The notes under the pieces: generated by a model
Seen by the model: only the letters and a program-made list of their open reading frames with translations
Database searches by the model: none
What the model was told of the DNA's origin: nothing
In this document: positions 12,230-22,510 of the stretch, piece after piece
How the letters are laid out: each line of letters starts with the position of its first letter
Position numbering within the stretch: position 1 is the first letter of the stretch
Assembly: GCA_021442155.1 (NCBI GenBank)
Contig: CM038214.1
Location: 318,835,001-318,899,000, forward strand
DNA: 64,000 nt
Direction of reading: 5' to 3'
DNA from: Cymbidium sinense
Taxonomy: Eukaryota; Streptophyta; Magnoliopsida; Asparagales; Orchidaceae
Made by a program: the position numbers and the translations under genes

Positions 12230-12395
12230 ATTGTTGATGAAAGGATTGGAGGAATGATTTGAGAATCTCATCGCATCACGGTCTAGAGTTAAGAGAATTA
12301 TTCCTACCCCTGCCTTTCTTGAAATTACAGATTATAGTTCTTCTTCTCTTTGAGAGGAAGCTGCACCATCAAAGTACATCTCCCAATGATGAATG
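12230..12395 (-). pseudogene. Gypsy A RNase H, N-terminal fragment
   Basis: Minus-strand reading from about 12388 gives a MYFDGAASSQ start, the first catalytic Asp region of a retroelement RNase H, and then AGVGIILLTLD. It matches copy B at about 63383-63510 almost line for line. The match ends near 12225, so the catalytic Glu and the later Asp residues are gone. The joining sequence is unrelated. It cannot be active. Confidence 0.8.
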
Positions 12396-12589
12396 CAAGT
12401 ATCCCCTAAGTTCATGATTTATTCATTGGGGAGATCATCACTAAGCCAAGAGTAAGCAAGAAGTGGGTGTGTTGCTAAGAGATCTGCTAGCTCTTGTACT
12501 ATCACTGCACTGAGAGGTACGAAGGTAATGTCAAATTGTGAGAGGATCATGAATCATGATGCCAACCATCTGGATAGCGTTGGCCGTGT

Positions 12590-12900
12590 CATGAGATACT
12601 ATAGTGGATTGGTGATAGAGATTATATTCACCTTATGAGGAAGCATGTAATGTTGTAGCTTTTGGGATGCAAAGATTAAATCTAGGAAATTCTTCTCAAT
12701 TGGTAGATAATTAGCCACAGTAGGGATTAGATGATAGTTGAGGTAGTATAGTGCATTTTCCTTCCCTTCATCATTGGCTTGGGGCAACAAAGCACCAAGG
12801 GACTCATCTAACGCAACATTGTAAAGTATAAGCCGCGAGCCCGAGATAGGGGCTACTATAACTAATGGCATCATCAGGTAATGATTGATATCTTCGAAGG
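12590..12900 (-). pseudogene. Gypsy A reverse transcriptase-RNase H connection
   Basis: An open stretch of 91 codons (12874-12599) with MMPLVIVAPISGSRL, LDESLGALLPQANDEGKENA, YYLNYHL, PIEKN and ASQKLQHYMLPHKVN. This is the tether region between RT and RNase H of Tat-like gypsy elements, usually of the form LGALLAQ, ALYYLSR, PIEK, KLRHYM. It matches copy B at 62906-63175. The first Met is internal. Downstream frame breaks separate it from the RNase H fragment. Confidence 0.85.
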
Positions 12901-13029
12901 CATGCTAACACTTATCATCCCACTTGAACTTGACATCTTTTTTCATAAGGGATGAGAATGGCTGACATCTTCTAGATAAGTTGGATATAATGCATCTTAG
13001 AGATGCCTACTGCCCTTAGAATGATTTGA

Positions 13030-13870
13030 GTTGAGCTAAAGTTTTACAGTGTGGAATTTCTAATATCACCTTAATCTTTTTTGGATTGATTTCGATTCCT
13101 TAATGTCGAACAATAAACCTAAGGAATTTCCCTAAAGCTACTCTGAATGCACACTCTAGGGTGTTCATTTTGAGGTTAAATTATCTTAACTGTTCGAAAA
13201 CTACTCTCAAGTCAAAGAGTTGGTCTTCCTTTTCTCTACTTTTGACCATGAGATCATTGACATAGCACTCAACTTGATGATGAATGACTTCATCGAACAT
13301 TCGAGTCATTGCCCACTGGTATGTACAACCATCATTTTTAAGGCTGAAAGGCATGGCCTTATAGTAATAGATTCTGATCAAGATTTTAGAAGCAGTGTTT
13401 CTTTCATCTTCAGGGGCCATCTTTATTTGATTATATCCAGATGAGCCATCCATGAAGGAGAAGACTACATGAGATGAGCCAATGTCCACCATCAACTCCA
13501 GGATTGATAGTGGAATTCATCGTTTGGACATGCCTTATTTAAATCCCTAAAATTGATGCATATGTGAATTTGGTCACTCTTTTTCTTAACAGGGATGACA
13601 CTGGCTAACAAGGTAGGGTATTTTTCTTCCTGGAAGAAGCTAGCATCAATTAGTTTCTTGACTTTATAAATGACCTACTATTCTATGACTAATCGCATGC
13701 ATCTAGGAGCTTGCATGAAAGGGTTAGCAGTAAGCTCTATTGCTAGTTTATGAACCCATACATTAGGAGCTAATCTAGGCATCTCTTCATAACTCCATGA
13801 AAAGCATTCCTTAAACTCTATCAATAGCCTAACTAAGTCATTGGTTTCAATTTCATTCAACAAAGAACTG
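13030..13870 (-). pseudogene. Gypsy A reverse transcriptase (inactive, YVND)
   Basis: Copies RNA into DNA in an intact element. The minus-strand order is: LIEFKECFSWSYEEMP and ANPFMQAPRCMRL (13863-13678), a broken part with the ASFQEEKYPTLL-type approach to the palm (13680-13500), then 104 open codons (13495-13181) with FSFMDGSSGYNQI (motif A Asp), MAPEDERNTA, AMPFSLKNDGCTYQWAM and CYVNDLMVKSREKED. The family motif at the last site is YVDD; here the first Asp is Asn (codon 13258-13256), which removes a catalytic metal ligand. Stops and frame shifts separate the pieces. This copy retains about 40 nt between the DERN box and AMPF that copy B has lost. Confidence 0.9.
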
Positions 13871-13879
13871 ATGTATGTC

Positions 13880-14740
13880 GGGCGTGGATCTTCTTAAGTT
13901 CGTAAGTTGATTTCCTTGAGCTCGTCGATGGTTGACTTGATCTCTTCTTTGAACTATGGTGGTGCATCTTTGACTTCAAATCATCTAGATCATCTAAAGT
14001 TTCTAAGAAATGCTCCACATATGATTTAATGTGATTTGAAAAGAACCTATCAGATTCAAAATGATTGGTAATGACTAATCGTCATCATCGACTGGACCCA
14101 ATGTATCGAATCCTAGTCCCGGTCTTGCTTGAGAGCCTTTAAATTTATTCTTTCATAATCTTTCGAGGTAGTTTAACCTATGCTTTGACCAAGTATGTGG
14201 GATTAAACCTTTTTTTGTTAAATTATGAACACAAGTCAAGTACCAATCAAAAGGTAATTCTATTAAATCTTCATATGAATCATTCTCAAGCTCTACATCA
14301 ACTTCTTGACTTGAGGATGATGCTCCCAGAAAAAAACCTCTGAGTCTTTACACCTGTGGATGACTTAGGAACTTCCTTAACTACCAAACCCTTAGATTTT
14401 TGAAAGGAAAGTGGGGTTAGAGCTAAGGTTCCTAACTGATACCTAATTGTTTCACATATAGACTTGGATAGAGTTATGGTTTGCTTTGGAGCCCGATCTT
14501 CATCGCTATTTGGCTCAACTGTCACCTCTAATGGAATCTACTACTGAGAAGGGATGTCTGGTGTGCTAACCATATAACAATCATCCTATGAATTAGATTC
14601 AAAGTCTATACAGATAGCATGAGTAAGGTGGCCAATAAGGAGGTTTTCCACTCCTAGGACTTCTTTTGAACTGGCCTTTCGTCTTCCTAGTGGAGGTCAA
14701 GTCGTATCCGAGTCTACAATGTGATACTCAGCTTCGATTT
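13880..14740 (-). pseudogene. Gypsy A protease-to-RT linker remnant
   Basis: The minus strand at 14525-14298 is open for 75 codons: EPNSDEDRAPKQTITLSKS, RYQLGTLALT and STGVKTQRFFSGS. It is collinear with copy B at 61275-61530, where the same block reads LELDSNEDRAPKQ and STGVKTQRFFLGA. Further upstream (14740-14640) an arginine-rich GRRKGQFKRSPR-like stretch with YWPP matches copy B at 61085-61160. The block with LGRPWIH that closes the protease in copy B is deleted here. Several stops make it non-functional. The exact role of this linker in the element is unknown to me. Confidence 0.75.
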
Positions 14741-17700
14741 TCCAATCATCTATCTCCAAGGGAAATACTAAAGAGCCTAAGGCCTGTTGACCTCACTTTT
14801 GGAGTGCGGATTCAATCTTTCCATCTTAGACTTAGGAGTCTTCTAGACACTAAGACTTCCCTAGTCATAAGATACTTCTAACAATTAGGTAAACACTTAA
14901 CCTAAGCGAAAAGACTTAGATGTGTTAACCATAGGATTATGTTATGCCTTTGGGATTAAGATAATCCACCTACCCTACAACACAAATCCAATCCATGCTC
15001 ACCTTCTCAAATTAAACCTCAAGTTTAATTCAAACATCAAATTTAAATCCAAATCCAAACCCAAATTCTAAAACCAAATGATTGAAGCCCATGATCAAAT
15101 CCAAAGTTGAAACCCTTCCTAAGCCATATGACCTATCACATGGACATAGCCAAATCTTAATCCAAATCAATCCAAAATCAATTGATTTTCTCATAATCCA
15201 TTTATATCTTCAATCAACTTCCTAAATATAAATCGAATCTACATTCAAATGATCCAAACTAAATAAAACTAAATCAAATTAAATCAAAACCCTACCTAAG
15301 CCATATGACCTATCCCATGGACTTAGCCAAATATTAATCCAAATCAAGTCAAACTCAATTGATTTTCTCACAAATCCATCATATTTTTAATAATCTTCAC
15401 AAATTTAAATGAAAAATATATTTAAATAATCAAAACCAAATCAAACCAAATCGAAATCAAAACCTAAGCCGCATGTCCTAACTCCATGGACTTAGCCAAA
15501 TTCCTTCATTCCAAAACCCAAATTCAATTGATTTTCTCATGAATCAATCATGCCTTCAATCATATTCACAAATATAAATGAAATATTCAATCATCAAGCC
15601 AAACCAAAATCAACCCAAGTCAAACCCAACTTAACCCTTCTAACTTGAAATATTCAAATTGGGACAAACCAAGTCAACTTCGTCATTTGACCAAGTCAAC
15701 CCCTTAACCCATATGAACTCAAACTAGCCAAATTGCAACCTAAGCCAAATCCCTTGAAACTAATGAGTCATACCAATTCAAAATCAATATTTGAATATGA
15801 CTTGACCTTCAATTGAGTCAAACCAAACCCAATTGGCCCTCTTTAAGTTGACCCAAATTGACCTAAAAGACCAAATTTGGTCAAATCAAAATATAAACCA
15901 AATTGATTGCAACCAATGGCTCAAGTTAATTATAAATTTATTGTTGAACTTGGCCAAAGCCATGATTGTACCCAATCGAACATAATTGATATACTTAGCG
16001 CAAGTTGACCTAAAGGTTCAAGTTGGCCTAAATCAAAACCAAATCCAAATTAATTGAAACCAAAGCCTACAACCATCTTCAATTGGTCAACTAAACCCAC
16101 ACCAACACCCAACCAAAGCCAATTTGGCCAATTTGGTCATATTGTTCAACTTAACCCATTTGACCCAAATGAATTCAAATGAGCCAAAATCAAATCTAAC
16201 CCAAACTAAACTAAACCTATTGAACTAAAACATCCCTAATGATCATATGAACTTGACCCAACCCTTGCTTTGGCCCAATTTGACCAATCGGTCAACTTGA
16301 CCCAACATAACCAAATTTGACTTAAATGAGTCAAATTGATCCAAACCTAACCTAATCAACTCCAATTGACTTTAAATTTGGGATAACCCACTTTAGGCTC
16401 ATTTTAAATCTGCCCAAATCAAATTCAAATGATCATTCTACCCTTGGGTTAAGAGCATCACATGAGACAAATCACCTATATAACTGGTCATTTCTATTCC
16501 TTGGCCACTTAGTATTCTCTGAATGATCTACCTAGGAACCTAGGATATTGCCCAACCTAACCCAAGGGGTGGTTGGGCTGGCCATGACCCATGGGAGGTG
16601 AAATCACCTCACCCTCCCCATTAGAGCATTTGAAACCCATAGGGCACCCATGATTCCTCCTTAGCAGCCACCTCCACACCTTCAACCAACCCGAGCCAAC
16701 TACCTCCTCCTCCTGCCACCCATGACTCAGATGGTCAACCAACTAGAAGCCAAACCCGATTCCACCATCCGATCAAGATGAAGAGGGGTATATACCCCCT
16801 CGTTTCCACTCAAACACACACAAAAATCATTCCTTAGAGCCCTATCTCCCCAAGAGAAGCTTCTAAAGCCATTCCTTAAGTCCCCAAGCTCATTCCTCGA
16901 TCAAAAAATGCCATTCCCGTCCATCCAGAAATAAGACACACTCATTTCTGACCTAACTTTTCCATTTCTCCATCAAACTCAAATCAACTTTGCATGCACC
17001 TTCCCTAGGCCTCATTGAGTAAGAATAAATCATCTCTCAAGCTTCTCAAGAATTGGAGGTGGGACTTTGATCAAAGTTGAGCTCCAAATCATCAGTTTGT
17101 GGCCTTATGAGTGAACATTGAGAAATTGATCCAATTGCTGCTCAATAAGGATTTGTCTCCACTATATGAAGCTTCCTCAATCATTCGAGCCACTGATCTT
17201 GAGCTCCATCCTTAGTAAGCTTCCAAAAATGATCCTTAGGCAAAAATGGGTTGGATCTTTTTGATGAAAACCTGCATCTCGTGTGATCTTGACCATTGGA
17301 TCCCCTTCGATTGATGTCATGAAGGTGTGGGATCCTTTTGGAGTTGATTCGAGCTTGGTTAAGCTTGGATCAAGTGAGCAATGGTGGATGGACTCCATTC
17401 TCTCTCACTCGTGTGACGTTAGATCATGCACCATCCATTCCACATGATCAAAATGAAAGGTCATGTTTAAATTTGCTAGATCAATTTTATTTAATCCTAT
17501 TAACCTATCAGATTAATCGTACCCATCCAATCTTAGATAGGACAACGAACGAGAAAGCGTGTTTATCACCGCCATGCAGGTGTTGAGTTGGATAAGTTTT
17601 AAGTAGCCAATTACGTGTGAAACAACATGGCCAATAGGATTAGCCTTTAATTAGGCTTAATTAATCATTTTAATGTTGAAACTTCTAAAAATCATAAAAA

Positions 17701-19000
17701 ATCATAGAGAAATAAAAAAATGCAAATAAATACTCATTTTAAAGGTATTTTAGTGGAGAATTAATTAAAAATGATCTTAACTAATTTTGAATAGTAATTA
17801 AATTATAATTACAAAATTAATTAGCTTAATCACTCCTAAATTACTTGGGCAATTAATCCTAAATTTTGTGGTTTAATTTATTTGGATGACCTCTACCTCC
17901 CATGATTTTCTTGGGATTTATTGTTCATTTAATTAGGAAAATTGAGTAATTAAACCTTAACTACTCTTTTAAGTTAATTAATGGTTAATGAATCCCATGA
18001 ATAGTAATAATTTGGTTAATTAAGTTTATTAATCATTGTTCAACAGTAAGTGAACTAAGGAATAGGGTTGGGACCCCTTTCCCTAAGTTCATTTCACCCT
18101 TTTTTAAAATGTAATTAATTAAGATTTAACTAATTAATTAAATCACTTAATCAAATTGAAATCATAATCACATTAAACTTTAATTAATTACATCACGGGG
18201 TAGATCTTTAGGTGTTTAATAACCTAAAGGTGTTTAATGAAATTATGGTTAGTCCACATGTGTGGATAAACTATAAGAGTAATTAATTAACTCCCTTAGC
18301 ATAATTAACTATTAATCATGAGCCAATTGTATTAGGCCCCTTTTATTTCGTAAGATCATTGCAAGTTTTTTTTTTAAGCATATCATGTTGGCTCATAATT
18401 ATTTAGTTAATTATTTTAAGGTGACATAGGTAAGGGTAATTAATTCATCTAATTATGGGTTCAACTTAATTAACCCATAAAATCAACTTAATTACATTTT
18501 CATAAATTAAATCAAATCACTAATTTGGGAATGGGTTTAAAATAACAAGTGATGATTTCTCTTCTCCTCTTTAAATAAACTCAAGTCCAAAACTTAATTA
18601 ATAAAGAAGCTTTGGTTTGCTTTAAATAATCTTATTTGATTTGATTGTCCTTAAGAACTAGTTTGGTTAAATGAATCACATGCTTATATTTGATTATCCT
18701 CTTTCCAATCATGTTAAGTTTGGTATGTCATTTCAATTCTTGCATCCATCTTTTCAAAATCAAGTAAAATAAAATGATTTTCTTTATGTAAGCTTGCCTG
18801 TGCTGATTTAATTTAATATATGCATGGCTATTATCACTATTAAATCCAAATGTATTTTTCAAAAGCTTATAAATGAATAATAATGTGTTATGATGCTAGT
18901 TATAAATACATAAGAAATGCATGTGTTTATAGCTTAAGTGTATGAATGTTGAGTTGTCTTTCCTTTATTTATGTGTTGATTTATATAAGATTGAATGGTA
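14741..19000 (-). mobile_element. Gypsy A long non-coding upstream part
   Basis: It aligns in reverse with 57251-60640 (for example GACTTAGCCAAAT near 15318 and its reverse complement ATTTGGCTAAGTC near 60254; ACCTCTACCTCCCATGATT near 17889 against 58388-58416). The part 15000-16440 is dominated by degenerate words related to TTGACCAAATTGG, CCAAATCAA and AACCCAAATT. Around 16440-16780 there is a GC-richer block ending at a TATA-like palindrome. About 16790-17890 has no counterpart in copy B. It may hold LTR and leader sequence, but I could not place LTR ends. No gag-like frame is visible. Scattered short open frames here have no recognisable family. Confidence 0.7.
16785..16798. promoter_or_regulatory. 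Perfect 14-bp palindrome with TATA-like core
   Basis: GGGGTATATACCCC is an exact palindrome with a TATATA core. On the + strand it is followed within 25 bp by CACTCAAACACACACAAAA, which resembles a plant 5' leader. Read this way a transcript would run away from the pol remnants. Promoter activity is a guess. The site lies at the edge of the 1.1 kb that copy B lacks. Confidence 0.35.
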
Positions 19001-19003
19001 ATA

Positions 19004-19800
19004 GGTATATAGTCTGGACATCCTGGGAACACGAGGCTTTAGCTAGCCCCATGGAGGTCAGTTGATTACCTCACTTATCTGGCTGAACAATGGCATGTAC
19101 CCATTTGATTTCATTCTTATGTATTTCAACATTACAATTTTGTTATTGCTTTAATTCATATATATATATATATATATATGATTCAATCAAAAAAAATATA
19201 CAATCTTTGCATGGTTTTCTTTCCCTCATTTATGTATACATCCAAGTGCGTCCAAGAAAAGCAAGTATATAGTGTGGACATCTGAGGAATACAAGGCTTT
19301 AGCTAGCCCCAAGGAGGTCATTTGATTACCTCACTTCCTTGGTTTAACAATGACACATACTTGCCTATATCTTTGTACATGTATATGTATATGTGATTAG
19401 TGAATGAAAATCCCATTTTACATTAAAATTGCATGCATTCATAATTGACTAAGTGGTTAAATTAATTAGCCATATGATTTGGAGCTTAGTTCCTATGTTC
19501 ATGTATACGAATTTACATATGTTTGAATGCAAATGGGTATATAGTCTAGACATCCCAAGAATACGAGGCTTTAGCTAGCTCCAAGGAGGTCATTTGATTA
19601 CCTCACCTCCCTGGTTTAACAATGGCACATGCTTATTTAATTTCATTTTTTAGTCCTTTTTGTATAAGAATTTGGATAAAGTTTTAAATTAATATGTTTA
19701 AATAATTCAATGAAATAAAATATAAATTATAAACATACACATACATTCATCATTTAAGTGTGCTAAAATATGTTGCATGTATAGATACACTTAGGATTAA
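19004..19800 (+). repeat. Three-copy tandem repeat, period about 260-272 bp
   Basis: Monomers start with (G)GTATATAGT near 19004, 19264 and 19536. Each contains the order GGACATC (or AGACATC), AATACGAGG/ACACGAGG, CTTTAGCTAGC, GGAGGTCA, TTGATTACCTCAC and AACAATGGCA/AACAATGACA. In copy B only one partial monomer is present, in reverse at about 57251-57340. It probably belongs to the LTR or leader of the gypsy element. A (TA)n tract lies in the first spacer. Confidence 0.85.
19158..19179. repeat. (TA)n microsatellite
   Basis: About 11 uninterrupted TA dinucleotides in the spacer between tandem monomers 1 and 2. Confidence 0.9.
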
Positions 19801-22510
19801 ATCATATGCATGTTACATGTGATGGATAGGAATGATTTAATATATGTCATGTGGTAGTAATTGAATTGAATTAATCTTAAGATGGCTTTCATTTTGAGTA
19901 GAATTAGTTAAAGTGAACCTGAACTTAGGATTAAATACTTCATTTAATAAGCCATTCACTAAAGAGAACTAAATCAAATTAATATGCTTTAGAAATAACT
20001 TAAGGTAGGGATGAAAGAGGGCAATCCTCTTTTCTCTCTTTATAACACTTAGTTGCTAAGTGTAATCAAATGAAACAAAAGAAAACACAAATTAAAATTC
20101 CCAAATCAATTAAACTACTTCAAGTGAAATCAACCTTTCATGTTAAATTGAATCCTTCTACACTTAGAAAATACAACACTAACGCCTAGCACGACTTACC
20201 ACACAAGCCTTAATACACACATTAAAATTAAGTCACCACTTGTACGTCTTAGTTAGGATGGTGTATGATGTGATGTATGTTTTATTTTATGATGTATTAT
20301 TTTAGATTGGTTGTTAGGGTGTATGTTTCGTAGACTAGATGATAGGCCAATATTAGCTTAATCATATTTTTTTACAGGAGATTAAGCTTAAGTGATGCTT
20401 AAAAATAAATGTGAATGCTCTTTTTATAGGTTGCTTAAATCCTTAAGCATAATCCAAGTTAGGACAGGCGGGCTTAGTTACCCACATATAGGGTGCTAAG
20501 TCCAAATTATAAATGCAATTGCTTGGGATTATATGTATATTTAGCTTACCTCTACTTTGCATGTGTAGTTAGATTTACTTTTCCACATAAATGTAATTTT
20601 TTCAATAGGAATTAGGATTAGTGCTATGGGGGATTAGGATGAGCAGTGGCCAAAAGGCTTTATCCTGGGGTGCCCTATGATGCCTTTGAAGCAAGCACCA
20701 TCCAAATCAAAGAAGGAACCAAATCATAAATGGATATATGAAGAAAGAAGACCCCCATAGCATTTAATACAATTATAATTATTCTTTCATATTCCAGGTT
20801 GTATAAGGGTAGAGCTCATCTACCCATCTTTTCTCTTCTGCAAGTATAAATCACCGCACTAGCCTTTTATTCTCTTACGATAGTTTATATAATTATTTGA
20901 TGTTATATTTACATTGTGAATTAAGATGACATGCTTTTCATTATTTCTTAAATGATTGATGCTTTAATGTGTGGCTTGGATACGATTAGGCTCTTAGGAT
21001 AAAAATTACTTTTCTATTGAACTAATCACTCATAACTAAATTTTAAACAACTCAAAACATCATCGTAAAGCCTAAGATATAAATAAGATAATTAAAAGAT
21101 TTAGCAACCCCTTAGCTGTATGGTTGTATGTTTCACATCATACATGCATATTCTTTCTATCTTGAACATGAAGGATCTCCATCCTTACACGATAAAGGAA
21201 TGCTTAACCTATGAGGGCATCTCTTGTGGTGGAGAACACCTTCTTCTAGCTGATTTGACCCATAACCTATTTCATCATGCATTTAGGCATAAGAAATCCT
21301 AAAGTATCTATCAAAATAATGTGTCTAAAATGAAATAAAATTTGAAAAGATTTTGCATCTATAGATTAAGTCATACGCTTATACCACTCATGCTCTAGTC
21401 TTTTTGGGTGTGTGTTTAGGACTTTAGTCTCTTTCTAATTAAATAACTACCCTAGCTATCTTGCAATTCATAAGACCAGACTACATGGTTTTAAAATTGG
21501 AGGAGGAGTTAGCTAGCGGCCACTCTAGGTAGTTCTAAGTCTAGAAGTCAGACAATTTATTATCTCTTATGGAAGTAAACCCTTATGTCCACCTGTTTCT
21601 TAGATTTAGGTCGTGCTTTAGCTCGTACTAAAGCTCCCTAGATTTACGATCCGAGGTAGCTATTTCCTTTAGGCTAAGAGCATAAATCCTCACCTCTTAG
21701 GAATTCCCACAACCTTATGTTGGTGGATTAAAAGCCCTAGTACTCTAATTAAATTTCAACTCAAAAAATATAAATCTCCTCAACTTCAAAATTATAAAGC
21801 CCAACCATAGGATAGATTGGAATGCTCAGTAAACTTCCTAGTATCATTAGCATTACCTACTTATTTCATTTGGATCCTAAAAATATGTCTTCTCCTTGAA
21901 CATTCCTAATTGATTTTCCAAATACAACCAATCCTTTGATAGTCTAACCTTGAAATCTTTGGAGATGATAATTATCTACTTTAATCGAGAGTATTCTTAG
22001 GAAATTTCATTTCCTAAGATGTAATTAACTATGGAGGCTTATCTCTATAGGGAACTTAAGAGCCTAGTTTAACATAAACCCTACTTTATTCATCTATGTA
22101 AAGTAGGGGAAAAATCTCTAGTACATTCGAAGACCCATCATGCCTTAGGAGTCCTTAGTATGTGATTAGGTCCATTATAGGGTGATGCCTCTATCTTTCG
22201 AGATAGTACATCATACCTCAATGTTGTACCCGATCACCTCAAAAATTACTCCCTCCACTACGATCTACTGTGTCGCCAACCCCATATATCCAAAAATAGA
22301 CACCAAGGCCCTTTGCCTTGTTTATTCAGCCTCTCAACATCATCCTTTATTTTGGAATTTGGAGATGTCGATCCTCAAGGGTTCTTAGACTCATAATATT
22401 GACTAATACACCTGGGTAAACCACAACTCTGGATAGCCTATATCTGCCAACATCCACTGTAATTTAAAGAGGCGGTTATGCTCAATCATCACTAAGATTA
22501 AGTCTTTATC
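19801..22510. other. Unassigned low-copy-looking sequence
   Basis: AT-rich sequence without counterpart elsewhere in the window. It may be the remainder of the gypsy A terminal region or another element. Short open frames (for example 21120-21302 and 22182-22388, both plus) show no domain, no typical codon pattern and no splice-site structure I can defend. CCCTAAA-type array text resumes at about 22510. I see no gene. Confidence 0.6.

Larger units (their letters stand above)
12221..19800 (-). mobile_element. Ty3/gypsy element copy A (decayed, minus strand)
   Basis: Pol remnants (12221-14740) and a long non-coding part (14741-19800) align in the same order with copy B at 57251-64000, which is in the opposite orientation. 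The pol sequence (SGYNQI, LGALLAQ followed by an RNase H of the NNEAEYEA type in copy B) resembles the Tat/Ogre branch. The element stops inside RNase H at about 12221, where it joins unrelated sequence, so the RNase H end, integrase and 3' LTR are missing. No gag, primer-binding site or LTR pair could be recognised. Relative to copy B it has about 1.1 kb extra (about 16790-17890) and lacks about 360 bp (the equivalent of 60693-61060). Confidence 0.85.

Noticed and set aside
13220..13444. Open frame on the plus strand opposite the gypsy A RT (and 62357-62560 minus opposite the gypsy B RT)
   Set aside because: Antisense shadows of the RT motif A-C region. Both copies show them because the underlying RT sequence is conserved.
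19801..22510. Possible host gene in the only long low-copy stretch
   Set aside because: The longest open frames are 60-68 codons, with no domain, no exon-intron pattern and no promoter or polyadenylation arrangement that I could defend.
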